A stretch of 64,000 nucleotides of DNA from Membranipora membranacea (GCA_914767715.1 OU612072.1:8000001-8064000); one strand, 5' to 3'; positions 1 to 12,025 are shown, counted from the first letter of the stretch. Numbers and translations: made by a program. The notes: generated from the letters alone by a model not told the origin.

Positions 1-14
1 TATTTATTTTTCAG

Positions 15-3000
15 ATGTTAAGCCGGATAATCCCGTGACATCATCGGAAGACTTTGATGGCGGAACAAACCTGAAATTCTGCGACCTAACCGAGACAGGT
101 AGGCGACAAACCATATTTTATATACCCAAAGTGGTTTTTATGTAGGCCTATATAAAGTTTATTTTACGTGTATAGGGTTGTTTCCGCTTTCACACCTGGA
201 ATTCTAATCCCTACCCATCTATTTTGTCGGATTCTTCAGTTTGTTTCATTGTTGATGGTTGTTCGGTTATAGAGGACTGTCCCTCATTTTGAAATTTTGA
301 CCACCAACCATAGCTAGGGTTTCTCACTCTCTTGTTCCAATTCTGCTGCTTTGTGTGACCCCCCCCCCCTTATTCTCACCTTCAGACTTAACTCACTACA
401 CACTACAGCAAATATCTTATATCACTTTCCATCATTACTTAGATGCCTGAGTGAAATAGGTTACCCAGCTGATATTTTACTCCTATCCCAATACTTCTCA
501 GCAGGCTGGCTCGTCGAGTGCTTCTAGTCTCCACGCTAATATTACTCAACAGCTTTGTCTGTCTGTGCTAAGTCTGCCAGTATCAGACAAAGTATTGAAC
601 ATCCCTACATATCTACTCAAAATAGGAATATCAGCCCTCTAGACATTAAGTCAGCAAAGTTAGACTGATCCCATCCTTGAGAATGTAGTTGTTGGCTGCA
701 TATAGCGATTGTACAAATAGAAAAGCACCAAAGATTATACGTGACAGGGTTTGTCATGATCGCATGAGGAATAAGATGTTAATTGGTGCCCATTACTGAC
801 TACGGTTGTTAGTGTATTGTGCGTAGGTAGGTAAGCGTGTAGGTAATATAGACGCTGGCTAGGTTATTGTGTTATTGCGTAGACGTGCAGACAAGATGAC
901 TACTGACTCATGATGAAACCTAAAACTGTCATCACTATTACTGGCTGGATCTGCTCTTATGCACTCTAATCATTATCTTAGAAGCTTAATAGCCTCTGAA
1001 TCCTACCTCATACTATCATAGCTTTCCTCAGGCAGGGTGGCGATGCCCTTCGTTTTATCAGTTCATGCGTACATCCTTGGTTAGGTTGGTTTTTCTTGGC
1101 GACTCTCTTGTTGTGAATGCTAATTATTGTACTGGATTACCGACCTAAGGTGTGCGATAACCTGCTGCAATATATGAGAAAATCTGTGAGGAAACCATAA
1201 TAAAGTTGTGACTTTGCACACTAATGAACTTGGGTTACTCAATATCTTTGACACCATCTGCATGACAAAGACAAAGATATTATAGCTAGTCATGTAAGAA
1301 ATACAACCCTATTGTCTGTGACTGCCCAGCGTGGTTGGGAGAAGGCAGTCAACTGGGACAAATAGTCTCAAGCCTGTCTGGGGGTGGAGTTTGTTGCTCA
1401 TTCGATATTTCCTGCCTCTCATATCAGCCCAATACCTGAAACTTTTCATCAGCTGATCTTATCTGTGGCTCAAAATTACCTGATCTGAGGAGTAAGAAGC
1501 CTACAAAACAGTCATTCCGATGGTTTAGCAGGCCCGTAGTTATCGGGGTGCCTCCCCTGAAAAAGCTAAATGCAATGGCCTAAAAACGTTATAATTGGAA
1601 AATCCATGTTTGAATCAGCTCCTCTGGAATTTCCATTTGCTTATTTTATGCCTTAAATTGCTCAGGGAGGGACTTGCTGCTGATTCTTTGGACTCGCCTC
1701 AAATTTTTGCCTCCCCTACCATTTTTCTAAACTACGGCCCTGTTTAGTTAGCACTTTAAGCAGCCCTCTGCTAAATCATCAAAGCTTTGATCTCTAAACG
1801 TTTCTCTTGTCTTTCTTTTGTCATTAAATGTAGGCATGATACAAACATGGTTCTACTGCAGTTATCTAGTTGCCTGATCTTTAGTTGTCATGTCAGAGTT
1901 TTATTTCTCTCAGTCGATGGTCTGCTCTGACTAAATCACTTCCCGTAACTGTCACATATCATCGACTTGATTTGCTTCAGTCCTCCCCTCCTTCAGCTTG
2001 AGTACCTACACTTATACTTAAAAGTTTGTGGGACTCTGTGTTATGAACACCTCAAGCATACCAACCAGGTTCCCAAGCTAGGGTTTTTCTAGTCCAGCCA
2101 GTGTGTCTAAGTCTCGCTACTCAGTCGCTTAATGAAGTCCTCCGTTTGCTAAGTTTTATATTCTCCAGGCAGTCTGCCATGTTTCCCTTTTCTCACACAT
2201 ACTCGACTGAATTCAAGGGCTTGTGACTGGAGTTGGTTTCTGGTTGGGGTTTTACACCACTTAATCCGAGTGCAGTTAAGTGATAGGACTGTGTTAGGAA
2301 ATATTTTTGGAGACCGAAAGACTGACTTATTCTGAGTATCAATATTTTGTGGTCCACATTATTAGCAAATTAATCTCTTTGTGATTGAATGCTCAAATTT
2401 CGTGGAAGCAATCCGCAATGTCACTGCCTTATGACAATTTATATCCGTCTATTTTCTGAATAAATGGAAAAAGATTTATTAGAATTTTGAAGGAAAAATG
2501 GTTTAAGCGAAAGCAGGAGCAAGTAAAAAGAATTTAGTTCATAGATTATTCCTAATTCATTTATTTTTTATTTCAGAATCGAGTGGTAGCGATCCAGCCC
2601 AAGGTCACTGGTGTCAGGTCGCTTACTGGGAGTTATCCAAGCGTGTCGGCCAACTACTTCCTGTTCTGCCAAATTCAATAGACGTTTTCCAATCAATAGC
2701 TCAGGGATGCGGCCTGTCTCTAGACGCGCTGCACAAATCACACACCGCCCAAACACCAGCAGTTACGGCAGTACGGACTAAGATCGGTCTGGGAATCACG
2801 CTCAGCTATGAAGGAGACCTCGTCTGGCTCCACAATCGCTCACAGCGAGATGTATTCGTCAGTAGCTATTACTTAAACCTAGACAATACAAACTCTACAT
2901 GGAAAGTGTATAAAGTGCTTCCCGGGCACTGCGTTGTGATATATGATTTTGTGACAATGAGCAAGCCGTCTCTCATGGATGATACATCAATCACCGAAGG

Positions 3001-3130
3001 TCCCTCAGATCCACATAGCATCCTTCTGAGCTTCATCAAGGGTTGGAGTGGTAGCTACTCCAGACAAAGTGTTCTGAGCTGTGAATGCTGGCTGGAAATA
3101 CTGATCAACAAAATCAAAGCAAATAGGTAG
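15..3130 (+). CDS. SMAD6/7: Inhibitory SMAD (SMAD6/7, Dad-like), C-terminal MH2 part; 5' end outside window
   Basis: Two exons, 15..98 and 2577..3130, joined in phase (one base plus two bases of a Glu codon), with AG acceptors, a GT donor at 99 and stop TAG at 3128-3130. About 212 residues are visible. They read into a full MH2 domain: HWCQVAYWELSKRVGQL, then KIGLGITLSYEGDLVWLHNRS, then the L3-loop and end FIKGWSGSYSRQ...CWLEIL. WCQVAYWE and the lack of a C-terminal SSxS phosphorylation tail place it with inhibitory SMADs, which bind activated TGF-beta/BMP receptors or R-SMADs and dampen signalling. The MH1-like half must lie upstream of the window. In most SMADs the L3 loop reads KGWG; here it is KGWS. 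Family call confident; SMAD6 versus SMAD7 cannot be separated. Confidence 0.9.
99..2576 (+). other. Large intron of the inhibitory SMAD gene
   Basis: This 2.48 kb intron begins GTAGGC and ends TTTATTTCAG. I see no convincing exon in it. It holds a C-run near 360-370 and one short inverted-repeat element at 1529-1741, annotated separately. Confidence 0.75.
1529..1741. mobile_element. Short terminal-inverted-repeat element (hAT-like ends) in SMAD intron
   Basis: The left end CAGGCCCGTAGTT and the right end AACTACGGCCCTG are near-perfect inverted repeats bounding 213 bp. TTTAG occurs immediately outside both ends (1524-1528 and 1742-1746), compatible with a target-site duplication or the remains of a longer one. 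CAGGG-type ends are common in hAT elements, which usually make 8-bp duplications, so the superfamily is only a suggestion. No coding capacity. A CTCCCCT-rich patch lies inside each end. Confidence 0.5.
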
Positions 3131-3727
3131 CATTGATATTATAAGTTGTCTCCCCATATGGTCAAAGTGAAGATAACTTCTTAAATTCCACTCATTTTTA
3201 CTATCAATGAGAAAAAGTTTACTTAATTGGCCGGTTTTCTCAATCATTCATTAGTTAAATCAAATCTACCCTTTTTTTCCTTTTTCACTCCTACTTACCA
3301 AGCATTTATATTTTGTTACGGTGTAGACGAAATCAATTTTATGTAGCAAAGATGATAAGATAATATTAAGCATTGAGATTATAGTTTTCATGTCTTCTAT
3401 GATCACTTTGAGATTTGGTTCATTAAGCTAATAAAGTCTGGTTATTTTAGATATTATTTACACATTTATACCAGTAGAGTTCTGGTTCAGAAAGAAATCC
3501 TACCTCACCACGTCATGTTAAGCAACATCATTATTTGTCAAAATATGTACATTATATATTTATTTCGTTATTTTTGATTTACTTAATTAGCTGTACATAT
3601 ATGACAGATTGAATGGTATTTACTTAGTATTATATGATGGTTCCTGAATCATCATGAGCAGTTTTCCTACACAGCAAGTATATGATGTACGATATATATT
3701 GTACATAATATAGTCTGCTGTGAACAC

Positions 3728-3742
3728 AATAAAATTAATAAA
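3728..3742 (+). terminator. Poly(A) signals of the SMAD gene
   Basis: Two AATAAA hexamers (3728-3733 and 3737-3742) lie about 600 bases after the SMAD stop codon in an AT-rich 3' UTR-like tract. They are the first clear cluster downstream on this strand. Confidence 0.55.
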
Positions 3743-4319
3743 AACTTAAAAAAGTTTATCATCGATATATGGCATTTTGGAACTTGAGTTCAGTTTTGTT
3801 GTGCAATTCCATAAGCAAATCTAAAGCTTCATTCAAGTTAGCTTAGTCGATTCGGTAATGTTGATAAAATGGAATGCTCTCAGTGCATAAAGAACGCCAA
3901 AGATGATCACAATGGGATATAGAGCAAGGGCAAGCTTTGGCCCAGTTTTGGGGTTTACATAGTTGTGGTATAAATAAAATGTATCGCAAGGAGGAGCATT
4001 TTCCTGGGGTTCTTGAACATACTATTAGAAAAGTTGTGTATTGGATCATCAGTACTTAAAATGCCGCTCGCACAGCAAAATCTTATGCGGATATTTTAGG
4101 AAACTTTATCCTTCCTCATGACACAGTTCTCGAAAAGATGTCTTTGTATCTGACCTTTGGATTTTTTGTTACTTGTATAACCAAGGAATAACAGGTTCTG
4201 TTCCTCCTTAAAATAACACTAGTCAGTTAACAATAAGAATCAAGATGTGATACTACATCTAGTGTGTTGCTATGTATGCTAAACAATTTATGACTCATAA
4301 AACGGACACTCGGATGTAG

Positions 4320-4336
4320 TCACAGAGTAAGGTATA

Positions 4337-4375
<39 letters not shown>

Positions 4376-4403
4376 TATATGGTTATATATCCTTACTCTG
4401 TGA
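4320..4403. repeat. TA microsatellite framed by perfect 13-bp inverted arms (hairpin/cruciform)
   Basis: TCACAGAGTAAGG at 4320-4332 is mirrored exactly by CCTTACTCTGTGA at 4391-4403. Everything between is an almost uninterrupted TA tract, itself self-complementary, so the whole 84 bp can fold into one long hairpin. Confidence 0.85.
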
Positions 4404-4730
4404 TGTAGTGTTGGAATGATTTGGCAGGCTAATAAACCTGGTTATCAGATTTGTAACAGCAAAGTTTTAGTGTCTCAATATGATTCTACACACAACTACA
4501 CTCTATGCACACTAAACAAAGTATTACTCAAAGAACGGAGATGTAGAGTTGAAAAAATTACGCAAGGCAATTTACCTGATTATCAGATTTGTAACAACAA
4601 AGTTTTTAGTGTCATGAATCTTTGACTAAGATATGTAGCAGTCAAAGGTAAAAGGTTCGGTAGAGAAAATATTTGACTACTTGTAATGTGAGTTCAGCCT
4701 CAGGGGAATCTTACACTAGGGTAACCACTA

Positions 4731-4840
4731 GTCTAACTGCTCAGACAGTTGCATGCCAGTTAGTGGCATAACATTATCGAACACTCAGTTTCCGTGTTTG
4801 ATTATGTAACTCGCATTGCAACTGTCTGAGCAGCTAGACA
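4731..4840. repeat. Inverted repeat, 23-bp arms, about 64-bp spacer
   Basis: The arm GTCTAACTGCTCAGACAG (continuing TTGCA) starting at 4731 is repeated in reverse complement ending at 4839, with one mismatch. The spacer is about 64 bp. It may be the remains of a tiny MITE; no clear target-site duplication was seen. Confidence 0.6.
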
Positions 4841-6643
4841 AGGTAACGACAAACATCAGGTTATGAATACACTTCATAAATGAACAAATTATTTGGCAGC
4901 ATTCAGCCCACCATGTTGCTTTTAATATGCTGGCTGGTTGGGATCGCCTGTGGCAAAAATGCTATAAATAGCCGTTAGACAGCCGCTAGATCTAAGACCA
5001 GGTGCACATCCACCACACTACATCCAGCAGCATAAAATTATAAAAAAGCCCTCTAAGAATCATCCCTGTGCTGGAGTGTCACACCCTCTCATCACCCCCT
5101 CTCATCCCCCCCTATTCACCACTGTAATATGAGAAGACTGTCTTTCCTTATCTGCTGTTTTTATTAATGATTTTGATGACACTAGTATGTTTTTCCATCT
5201 TGAGGTGGGGAGGATAACAGTTTACCCAATATTATATACCAGGAAGTTTGGAACAGTTTACCCAAAACACCCTGCAAATACACTGCCTGGCCTAGAGTTA
5301 TCTTCCTTTCAGACATGAGCAGATAAGGCATAACTTAAAACCATTCATAGGTAGATATTCATAGCTACTCCTTGGTTATATTATGGGTTCTTACTAAGAG
5401 GATAATGATGTATCTCATCAGAGTCAGTCGGTTGGTGGCAAGTAGTTATAGAAACGAGGTCATAGGGTGCCAGTTTGAGTTTCACCCCCAGACCATCGGT
5501 TATCTATTTTCTAAAATGCTTACATAACGGTCCATGATGATGCACTGATGACTAAGCTTGCTGTTATCATAATGTCTAGGCTGTAAGAAGACAATGGAAT
5601 AATGGAAAAAAAAACAGGAATATATTCAGCTTCACGATTTCATCAATGTCCTATGTCCTATTGTCCTAATTACGTGACTTTTTGATTCATCCGATTCGAT
5701 ATTTTGTCCTCAGTCTGTCTATCCTTATGTTGACATTAATGGTATTTAAATCTAACACAGTCACGCGTACACTGGTCTCTTTGATGTTTTTGGCAAAAAA
5801 ATGCAAAATTCAAAACAAAAGAGTTATTAATAAGTCAAAGCACCCAGATCAAAGACTAAACGTGTCAAAGCTTGATGGCTGAACTCAAAATGTGTTTTTT
5901 AATCAGATGATGATGATGCCAATAATGTCAATTCTGTCTGCTTTGTGTCGACAAAACACAAACATCTTCGAGCCAAATTTCAGGAGCACAAAAGCGAGTC
6001 AGGTCGGCTCAAGTAGGTTTGCCAGTACCGTGGGAGGTGATATCACTTGGTGGCGGGTGCTGATAAGGGAAGCCCTTCAACCAGATGTACGTGTTAGAGT
6101 TTCTAAGAGAGTTTAATCCGTCGGAGGGGGGGACGTCGGACGGGGGTCAAGAGTATTGGGGGGGGCCGAGACTAGTTTAATGTATGTCTATGTCTACAAT
6201 TGAAAATTTTTTCATATCTATTGTGCAAAAAGAGAGAAATGGATTGCTGTGGCAATATCTTTGTCATATCTACTCAAATTTACGCAGTTGGTAGTTTAAG
6301 GGATTACCATTCTTCCTGATTTTTCATAAGAATTTTTATGGTCAGACTCCAATTTTTGATGATATAGCTGGAAAAAGATTATAACTGATTTTGAAATTTG
6401 CAAATAACTCAAGTCTGTGAAGTGCTCATGAAATCATAGTCTGAGGATCTTAGCTGATAAGTTTGAGGAACGTGCGAAGAGTTGGGTTGGACAAAAGGGG
6501 AGGAATTGTGAGGATAAGAAATGGTGCTAGGTTCTAAAGAACTGAAATTTGATTCAGGGTGGGTATAAACACCCCTAATCCTTTTATGAACTCTGGTATA
6601 CATGGAATATTTATCAAATGGTTGACAGCATTTGCTGATGTTC

Positions 6644-6728
6644 TATATAAGTCATACCTCTAATCAATCTAACATCACTTCACAAATAATTATCAGACAC
6701 GGCAGTCCACACTTCAGATTATATCAAG
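6644..6728 (+). promoter_or_regulatory. Putative TATA promoter and 5' UTR exon of lectin gene A
   Basis: TATATAAG at 6644-6651 precedes a non-coding exon that ends ATATCAAG|GTGAGC at 6728, followed by an intron to the coding exon at 6955. Lectin gene B has a matching non-coding exon end (CATCAAG|GTGAGT at 13537), which supports the model. The transcription start is inferred to be near 6675. Confidence 0.5.
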
Positions 6729-6954
6729 GTGAGCGTGATTAATCAGAATTCTGCAAAAAGCTTCCAGAAACTTACTGTCGAGGAAGTAATATTACTTTGA
6801 GAATAAATTAGTCTTGCGCAGCATTGTTGCCACAAACCCTTTGATTGGACCAAAACTGCTACTGATTATATACCTAACAGAGCTAAAAAAATTCTCTTGG
6901 ACTTCTTAATGGGGATCAAAATTAGCATTTTTTTCTTCTTTGTCATATCTACAG

Positions 6955-9210
6955 ATGCGACTGATACAGCTTGCCATACTCACTGTGTACATCACTGCTG
7001 TGACTGCTGAGCCTGATGTGTGTTCAGGTCTCCCTGACTCACCCCCTGAAGAGCTACAAAGATTTCAGCTGCAAGTAAAGATCCTTCATAAGACTATAAC
7101 CGGTGAGTTAGTTGTATTGGTCAAATAAAATCTTGAATGCAACAATTTAACACATGAAACAGATTTGAACACCGCTTTTCCAGTTTAAAAAATGCAGTCC
7201 TATATAAATGTATAAATATTCTTTGCTTTACTAGCTGAAAACTGCGTTGAAGAGCTCTCTGATCAATCAAGGAAAGACATTCTACATTATGAAGCTGCTG
7301 AACAGCTGGAAGTAGATAATGCATTGTACAACCATCTTCTAGGGCTACTCTCAGAATGTAGAAAGTTAGGCAAGGTAACAACTCCCCGACCATGCGCTAA
7401 CGAGACTGAGGAGGAAACCACACCAACAAGTACTCCGTCAACTACTACCTCAACTACTACCTCAACCACATCAACACTTGCACCGACAACTTCAGGTAAT
7501 TTGTTCATAGTATAATCTTGTAAAAAAGAATTAACAATAGGATTAGGATGTTAACTATAAACAACACAGGCTTGTGAGCCTTAAAAAGTAATTAAGAATC
7601 GGAGTAGGATCAGTCATTAGTTTTTTGGGAGCGGTCTTGTATTTCTTGCTATAGTATGAGGTGTTGTCTTCTGGCTTTTTAGCTCTAATCCAATAAACCC
7701 AAAAACCGTGGCCGGGTGACAAGGCTAGAGTAGGATGGCAAAAAAAGTAAAGTAGTATTTTCTATTGACAGGCAGTTTCTATCATATGCATCAGATGCTA
7801 GCAGAAAAGTGTTGAAACATTGAGGCACACTCAATGATATGAATTCATGCATTTGTTGTAAAATACACAGTATGGCTATCTGTACCTTACAACAGAATAT
7901 AACTTTGTGACAGTAATGCTGGCAGCTGACCTTTAAAAACTCAGGCAAGCTAGTTGATAAATGTTTATAAGGGGCCGGCTGTAGCATCACTGAACTCTTA
8001 GACCAATCAAAGACGGGAAGTTGTTTCTAGAAATCATACATGAATAGCCTTATCCGTGTTCAGGGTCAATTATGTCTCCCTAATCCATTAATATATATCA
8101 GTGGGCACACTTAATACTTATCTATCTCTTTGTAGCTCCGACATGCAGTGATGGGTATATCTTCGGCCCTTCTAATACAACCTGTATTCGCTTAGTCAAG
8201 CGAAAGGTTAACTGGGAGACAGCTAAAACCGAATGTGAAGCTGCAGGAGAGAAGCTAGCTGTCTTCCCGACAGAAGAATCTGTACAATGGCTGCTTTATA
8301 TCATGAGAAACGATGGAGGTAAATAATTTATTAATGAACTAGAATAATAGCTGTTGTAAACACATATCGGACCCTGTACGCTGCCTTCATGTCAAACCTA
8401 TGATAATCTAGCTTTGTAATCTCGTTTGATTAAAGGGCAACCAGGATTTCAAACAAGTTCTCAACGGGTGATAGCAGATTGCACCTTATGCATAGGGAAA
8501 AAGACCAAATCTAAATCGGATGATTTTTCAGTGAGAATTCTTCTTGTACATTGCATCCATCAGGTGCTAAATTGCCGCTCAAACTCAATTAATATGGGAC
8601 CACACAGAGCAGTTTCCTTTTCCTGTTATATTTAGCCTGTGCTCTATCATTATTACAGCAATGACTTTGGACCTCTCCTAAACTGAATTGTAACTCAGCT
8701 AAGAGTCAGCAACTACTTTGAGTTTTGCATTGCTTCATACGCAAAACTGACACTGCGTAACACTTTCTTTATTACCCATTTATGCATTGCTGCGAAACCC
8801 TGGTTGCCCTTTAATTAAGTATGTTTAGACCCCTACAAAAATGCCTGAGGAGTAAAGATCATAGCTCGTGGCTCTCCACTGTAAACCATAGTTATGAGTC
8901 TGTACTACTCAGCGTACCAAAGTCTGGGCAATTAGACTATGCACTACCTTATGATGGTATAAACGATGTTAACTTATAATTTTGTATTGTAGACTGGAGG
9001 TGGGGTACTATCTGGTTTGGAGCAAAAGACATCGGCGGCACCATCAGATGGCAGGGAAGACTAACAAGCATCATACAAAGAGATGATCCAGTATGGCAGC
9101 AGGGTGAGCCTGATGGAGGAGGTTGTGGCTGTGTTTGGTACACCTGGCAAGGTTTGAAAGATTGTACATGTACTCAAACACATTTCTTTATCTGTGAACA
9201 GGAAATGTAG
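6955..9210 (+). CDS. Secreted C-type lectin with mucin-like stalk, paralogue A (269 aa)
   Basis: Coding exons 6955..7102, 7235..7495, 8136..8318 and 8993..9210; every internal junction is phase 1 with GT-AG ends. The ATG lies directly after the acceptor at 6954. Order: signal peptide (about 1-18, LAILTVYITAVTA), a helical region (about 25-100, LQRFQLQVKILHK and later EQLEVDNALYNHLLGLLSEC), a short Thr/Ser/Pro stalk (about 110-135), then a C-type lectin domain (CSDGYIFGPSNTTC, WETAKTECEAAGEKL, IWFGAKD, HFFICEQ). The six or more domain cysteines are present. The usual EPN/QPD sugar loop reads EPD and the WND calcium motif is not evident (LKDCTC), so classic calcium-dependent sugar binding is uncertain. 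Probably an extracellular recognition or mucosal protein. Tandem paralogue B lies 7 kb downstream. Confidence 0.88.
8430..8813. mobile_element. MITE-like element with TTAA flanks, inside intron 3 of lectin gene A
   Basis: The left end TTAAAGGGCAACCAGG and the right end CCTGGTTGCCCTTTAA form 16-bp inverted repeats including TTAA on each side, bounding about 0.38 kb without coding capacity. TTAA target sites are typical of piggyBac-type elements, although the AGGGCAACC tip is not a standard piggyBac end. The matching intron of paralogue B (16926-17335) lacks it, and a partial copy is at 26945-26996. Confidence 0.7.
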
Positions 9211-9343
9211 GAATGACCAGATGGTTTAATTTTTTACTAACCATAAAGATTGATTAGATTGCCAGGTAAATGATGTGGTGCAGGCATGAAAAGAAATATC
9301 TTTACTTCCATTACTATAATACACACTTAAAAGTTTTATATCA

Positions 9344-9349
9344 AATAAA
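9344..9349 (+). terminator. First poly(A) signal of lectin gene A
   Basis: AATAAA 134 bases after the stop codon. A second AATAAA at 9742-9747 lies in a stretch alignable with the 3' region of gene B (AATAAA at 17895-17900), so either could be used. Confidence 0.5.
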
Positions 9350-9359
9350 GAGTATACTC

Positions 9360-10947
9360 TATATATGTGTTGCAGTCCCTGAAAACAGGGATAAGTAGAG
9401 ATTATACAACTTTTGTTTTGGGAGGATTTAGTTAGAAAACTTTTGATTTCAGTTGCCTAATTTTGAGGAAACCATATATTAGATCCTATGAGATGTGCTC
9501 CTATTATTGTTGTTATTATAGTTATATAATATGATATCATTGTCTTATTTGTTTTGTCATTCCTTTCTAGATAGCCATTCCGGCTTTCTTTAGTCATGTC
9601 TATCACCTTAATGTGAAATGAAACAATTTTGGTTTTCTGTTAGATGTCATAGGTCATAAACCAATCAGTTCGTTTAAATATGCAGTTTATTTTATCAGGA
9701 GAGATTGCATTGCTGATTTTTATCTTTGATCGCGTCTAAATAATAAATTTAGCACAGATTGTTTTTTCAAGGAGAGACTCCCTTAGGGATTTTTGTCTGG
9801 GTATGTTAACGGTTTAAACAGACTCATAATGAAGATAATTTTGTTGTAAAGGAGAGTGACTTTAGTCACCAGCAGTTAATCATTAGGCAAAGATCTTTTA
9901 TTTTCATCTTTATTGAACATTTATCTTTTTTTTTCTTGTTTTATGATTTAAAACAAAAACTTTCTTATTGAATGAAAATTGTAAAGTTCATAATATAAGT
10001 TATAAGTTATTATAGTTAAGTTATAAAGAAAATCATTTTAGAATTATTCCTATCAGACTGAATTGTCTTTTCATACATGATAGGCAGATAACTCCTAAGG
10101 GATTATAGCAGGCTAAGATTAACCAGCCTCCTAGCACTAGCATTATGCAAAGTGTTAGAACATGTCCCCCCTCTATGAGGTATTTATGCCAAGTGCTGCA
10201 CAAGCCCAATAAGCTACCTAAAGACCAGCATACACCCTGTTGTACCGATAAGCGTCGCAAACGTCAAAAACTCTCAATCTACGGTTCCAACACGTCGAAC
10301 CCTGAATGAATTGCAGTAAAAGTTTGATAGGCATCATAACCCAAGAAACAATTTTTGAATATTGCAAACATCCAAACCAACTTAAGTCGCTACTGAACAG
10401 GAATGCTAAGTTGTCTACTCATTGATAGTCAAACAGTGATTTTGAATTGCTGAGAGCAGCAGATAAGATTTCAAAACGCTGTGGGTAGTTGAAAATAAAT
10501 ACCAAAGTATTGTGTAAATTTATTAAAACAGTGTTGCTGATAATTGTTAAGTACTTTTCGTCCCATTTGACTCAATCTTAAATGGCCATCTGTGTCAAAG
10601 CATTGTTTCCCTTCTTAGTTGGGATGGCGTCAAAACCCAACAAACATTGCAGTTTTTGAATGTTGCAAATGTATTGCAAGTATTGTGTTAATTTATTAAA
10701 ACAGTGCTGCTGACAATTTTCAAGTACTTTCCGTCTCATTTGACTCATTTTTTTAATTTGGCTATCGGTGTCAGAGTGTATGATACATAGCTACTGTTGT
10801 GCCTTTGTATACTGTGTTTTTTGTGCGGGATTTCCCATCCTTATTTGGATGCCGGGTACTCATTGGTACATCAATTCCTTTGTTGCCTGTTCTTAGCAGA
10901 AGGATGAGTTAGAGAAACGGACATTTGTGTGTTTCATTTAAAAGAGT
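9360..10947. other. Downstream region of lectin gene A with a local direct duplication
   Basis: The part to about 9765 is alignable with the 3' flank of lectin gene B (17.79-17.91 kb). From about 10.33 to 10.79 kb a segment occurs twice in direct orientation (copies near 10331-10575 and 10626-10750, sharing TTTATTAAAACAGTG). From 10.80 kb on it is the 3' flank of a tRNA-Pro repeat in inverse orientation. No gene seen. Confidence 0.6.
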
Positions 10948-11019
10948 GGGCCAGTCCGGGAATTGAACCCGGGACCTCTTGCACCCTAAGCAAGAATCAT
11001 GCCCCTAGACCAACTGGCC
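10948..11019 (-). tRNA. tRNA-Pro (AGG)
   Basis: A 72-nt cloverleaf with 7-bp acceptor stem GGCCAGT/ACTGGCC, anticodon stem CTTGC/GCAAG, loop TTAGGGT (anticodon AGG) and T-arm CCGGG-TTCAATT-CCCGG. A T-run follows on the minus strand (plus-strand AAAAG at 10940-10945). It pairs divergently with tRNA-Leu at 12026, the mirror image of the later Leu(-)/Pro(+) units. Confidence 0.95.
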
Positions 11020-12025
11020 ACCCTATGGGATAAGTTTTCTGCCACCCGAACTGTGCCCCCCCCCAAGCACCAGCCATCACCATGATGATCTGATTGATAG
11101 TTTAGGGCAGTGTAGAGTTGTCAACAGGGGCCAAGGGACGGCCTGTTTTGTTGGCGTTAATTTTGCCTAATTAAGTTTCTCTTTAGTAATTCTATTCTTT
11201 TTTTGAGGCAAACCTTCCATCCATGAATTTGTTACCCTCTACAGAAAATCCTAGAAGGTCGCTAAGCGGGAGGTTTTCGTTTATGGCAGAATTTAGGAGT
11301 TATGCTGTCATGAACAAAGAAGGGATAACTACCAATTACATAAAAAATTTTGTCATCATCGGTCATCAGTTTGATGTATCGATAAAGGATTGTTGGGCTT
11401 CCTAACAAAAACTTGCCATAATAATCAAACAATCAAAAAAAAAAACTCTCATCCCCGGCCGGTGGTAGGTACCTTTGCTAGAACTAGAATGATGTCTGTA
11501 AAGCAAATAGACAACTGGATTTTAATAAGCGGATCATAATCTAATTCGTTATTGGCAAGATATAAGCAGCAATTATTCTAAATCGAGGGTAAATTTTATA
11601 CACTCTATTCAATTTAGCAGACAATGTCATTCTGGACAATTACTTTGCATGACATGCCACCGAAATTACGATAAAAAGTTGCAGGAAAATAAGAAAGAGA
11701 AAAATGATATCGTTTTGTGTTTGGAGAATTGGTTGGTATACCATTCCAGAATGTCTTCACAAGAAGACAGAGACTAACAATATATGAAGTGAAGAATCAA
11801 AAATATATTAGTTAAATTAAACATTACTTACAATCTAGCTAGATGATCGAGTTAACTTTCTCAGAGGTGTGATCCTGTTCAAGCTGTATAATAAGCTCTA
11901 GAAAAATATGCAGTGGTCTGAAGTTTTTGCCTTTCCCTTTGTGATTAAATTTTTATTCATTGGATCACAGAGGACTAAGGGACTTTCATTTTTCCGATAT
12001 GGCAAGTTTTATAGAGAAAGAAACA
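11020..12025. other. Spacer between divergent tRNA-Pro and tRNA-Leu
   Basis: About 1 kb of AT-rich spacer corresponding in position to the inter-tRNA spacers of the 22-35 kb array, in inverted order. No exon recognised. Confidence 0.5.

Larger units (their letters stand above)
3743..6640. other. Intergenic region, no gene recognised
   Basis: Between the SMAD 3' end and the first lectin gene I see no exon chain. It contains a TA-rich hairpin (4320-4403), a diverged direct repeat (about 4430-4475 and 4570-4615, both with TATCAGATTTGTAAC), an inverted repeat (4731-4840) and a segment (about 5066-5480) resembling 18.27-18.6 kb. Short open frames here look random. Confidence 0.6.
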
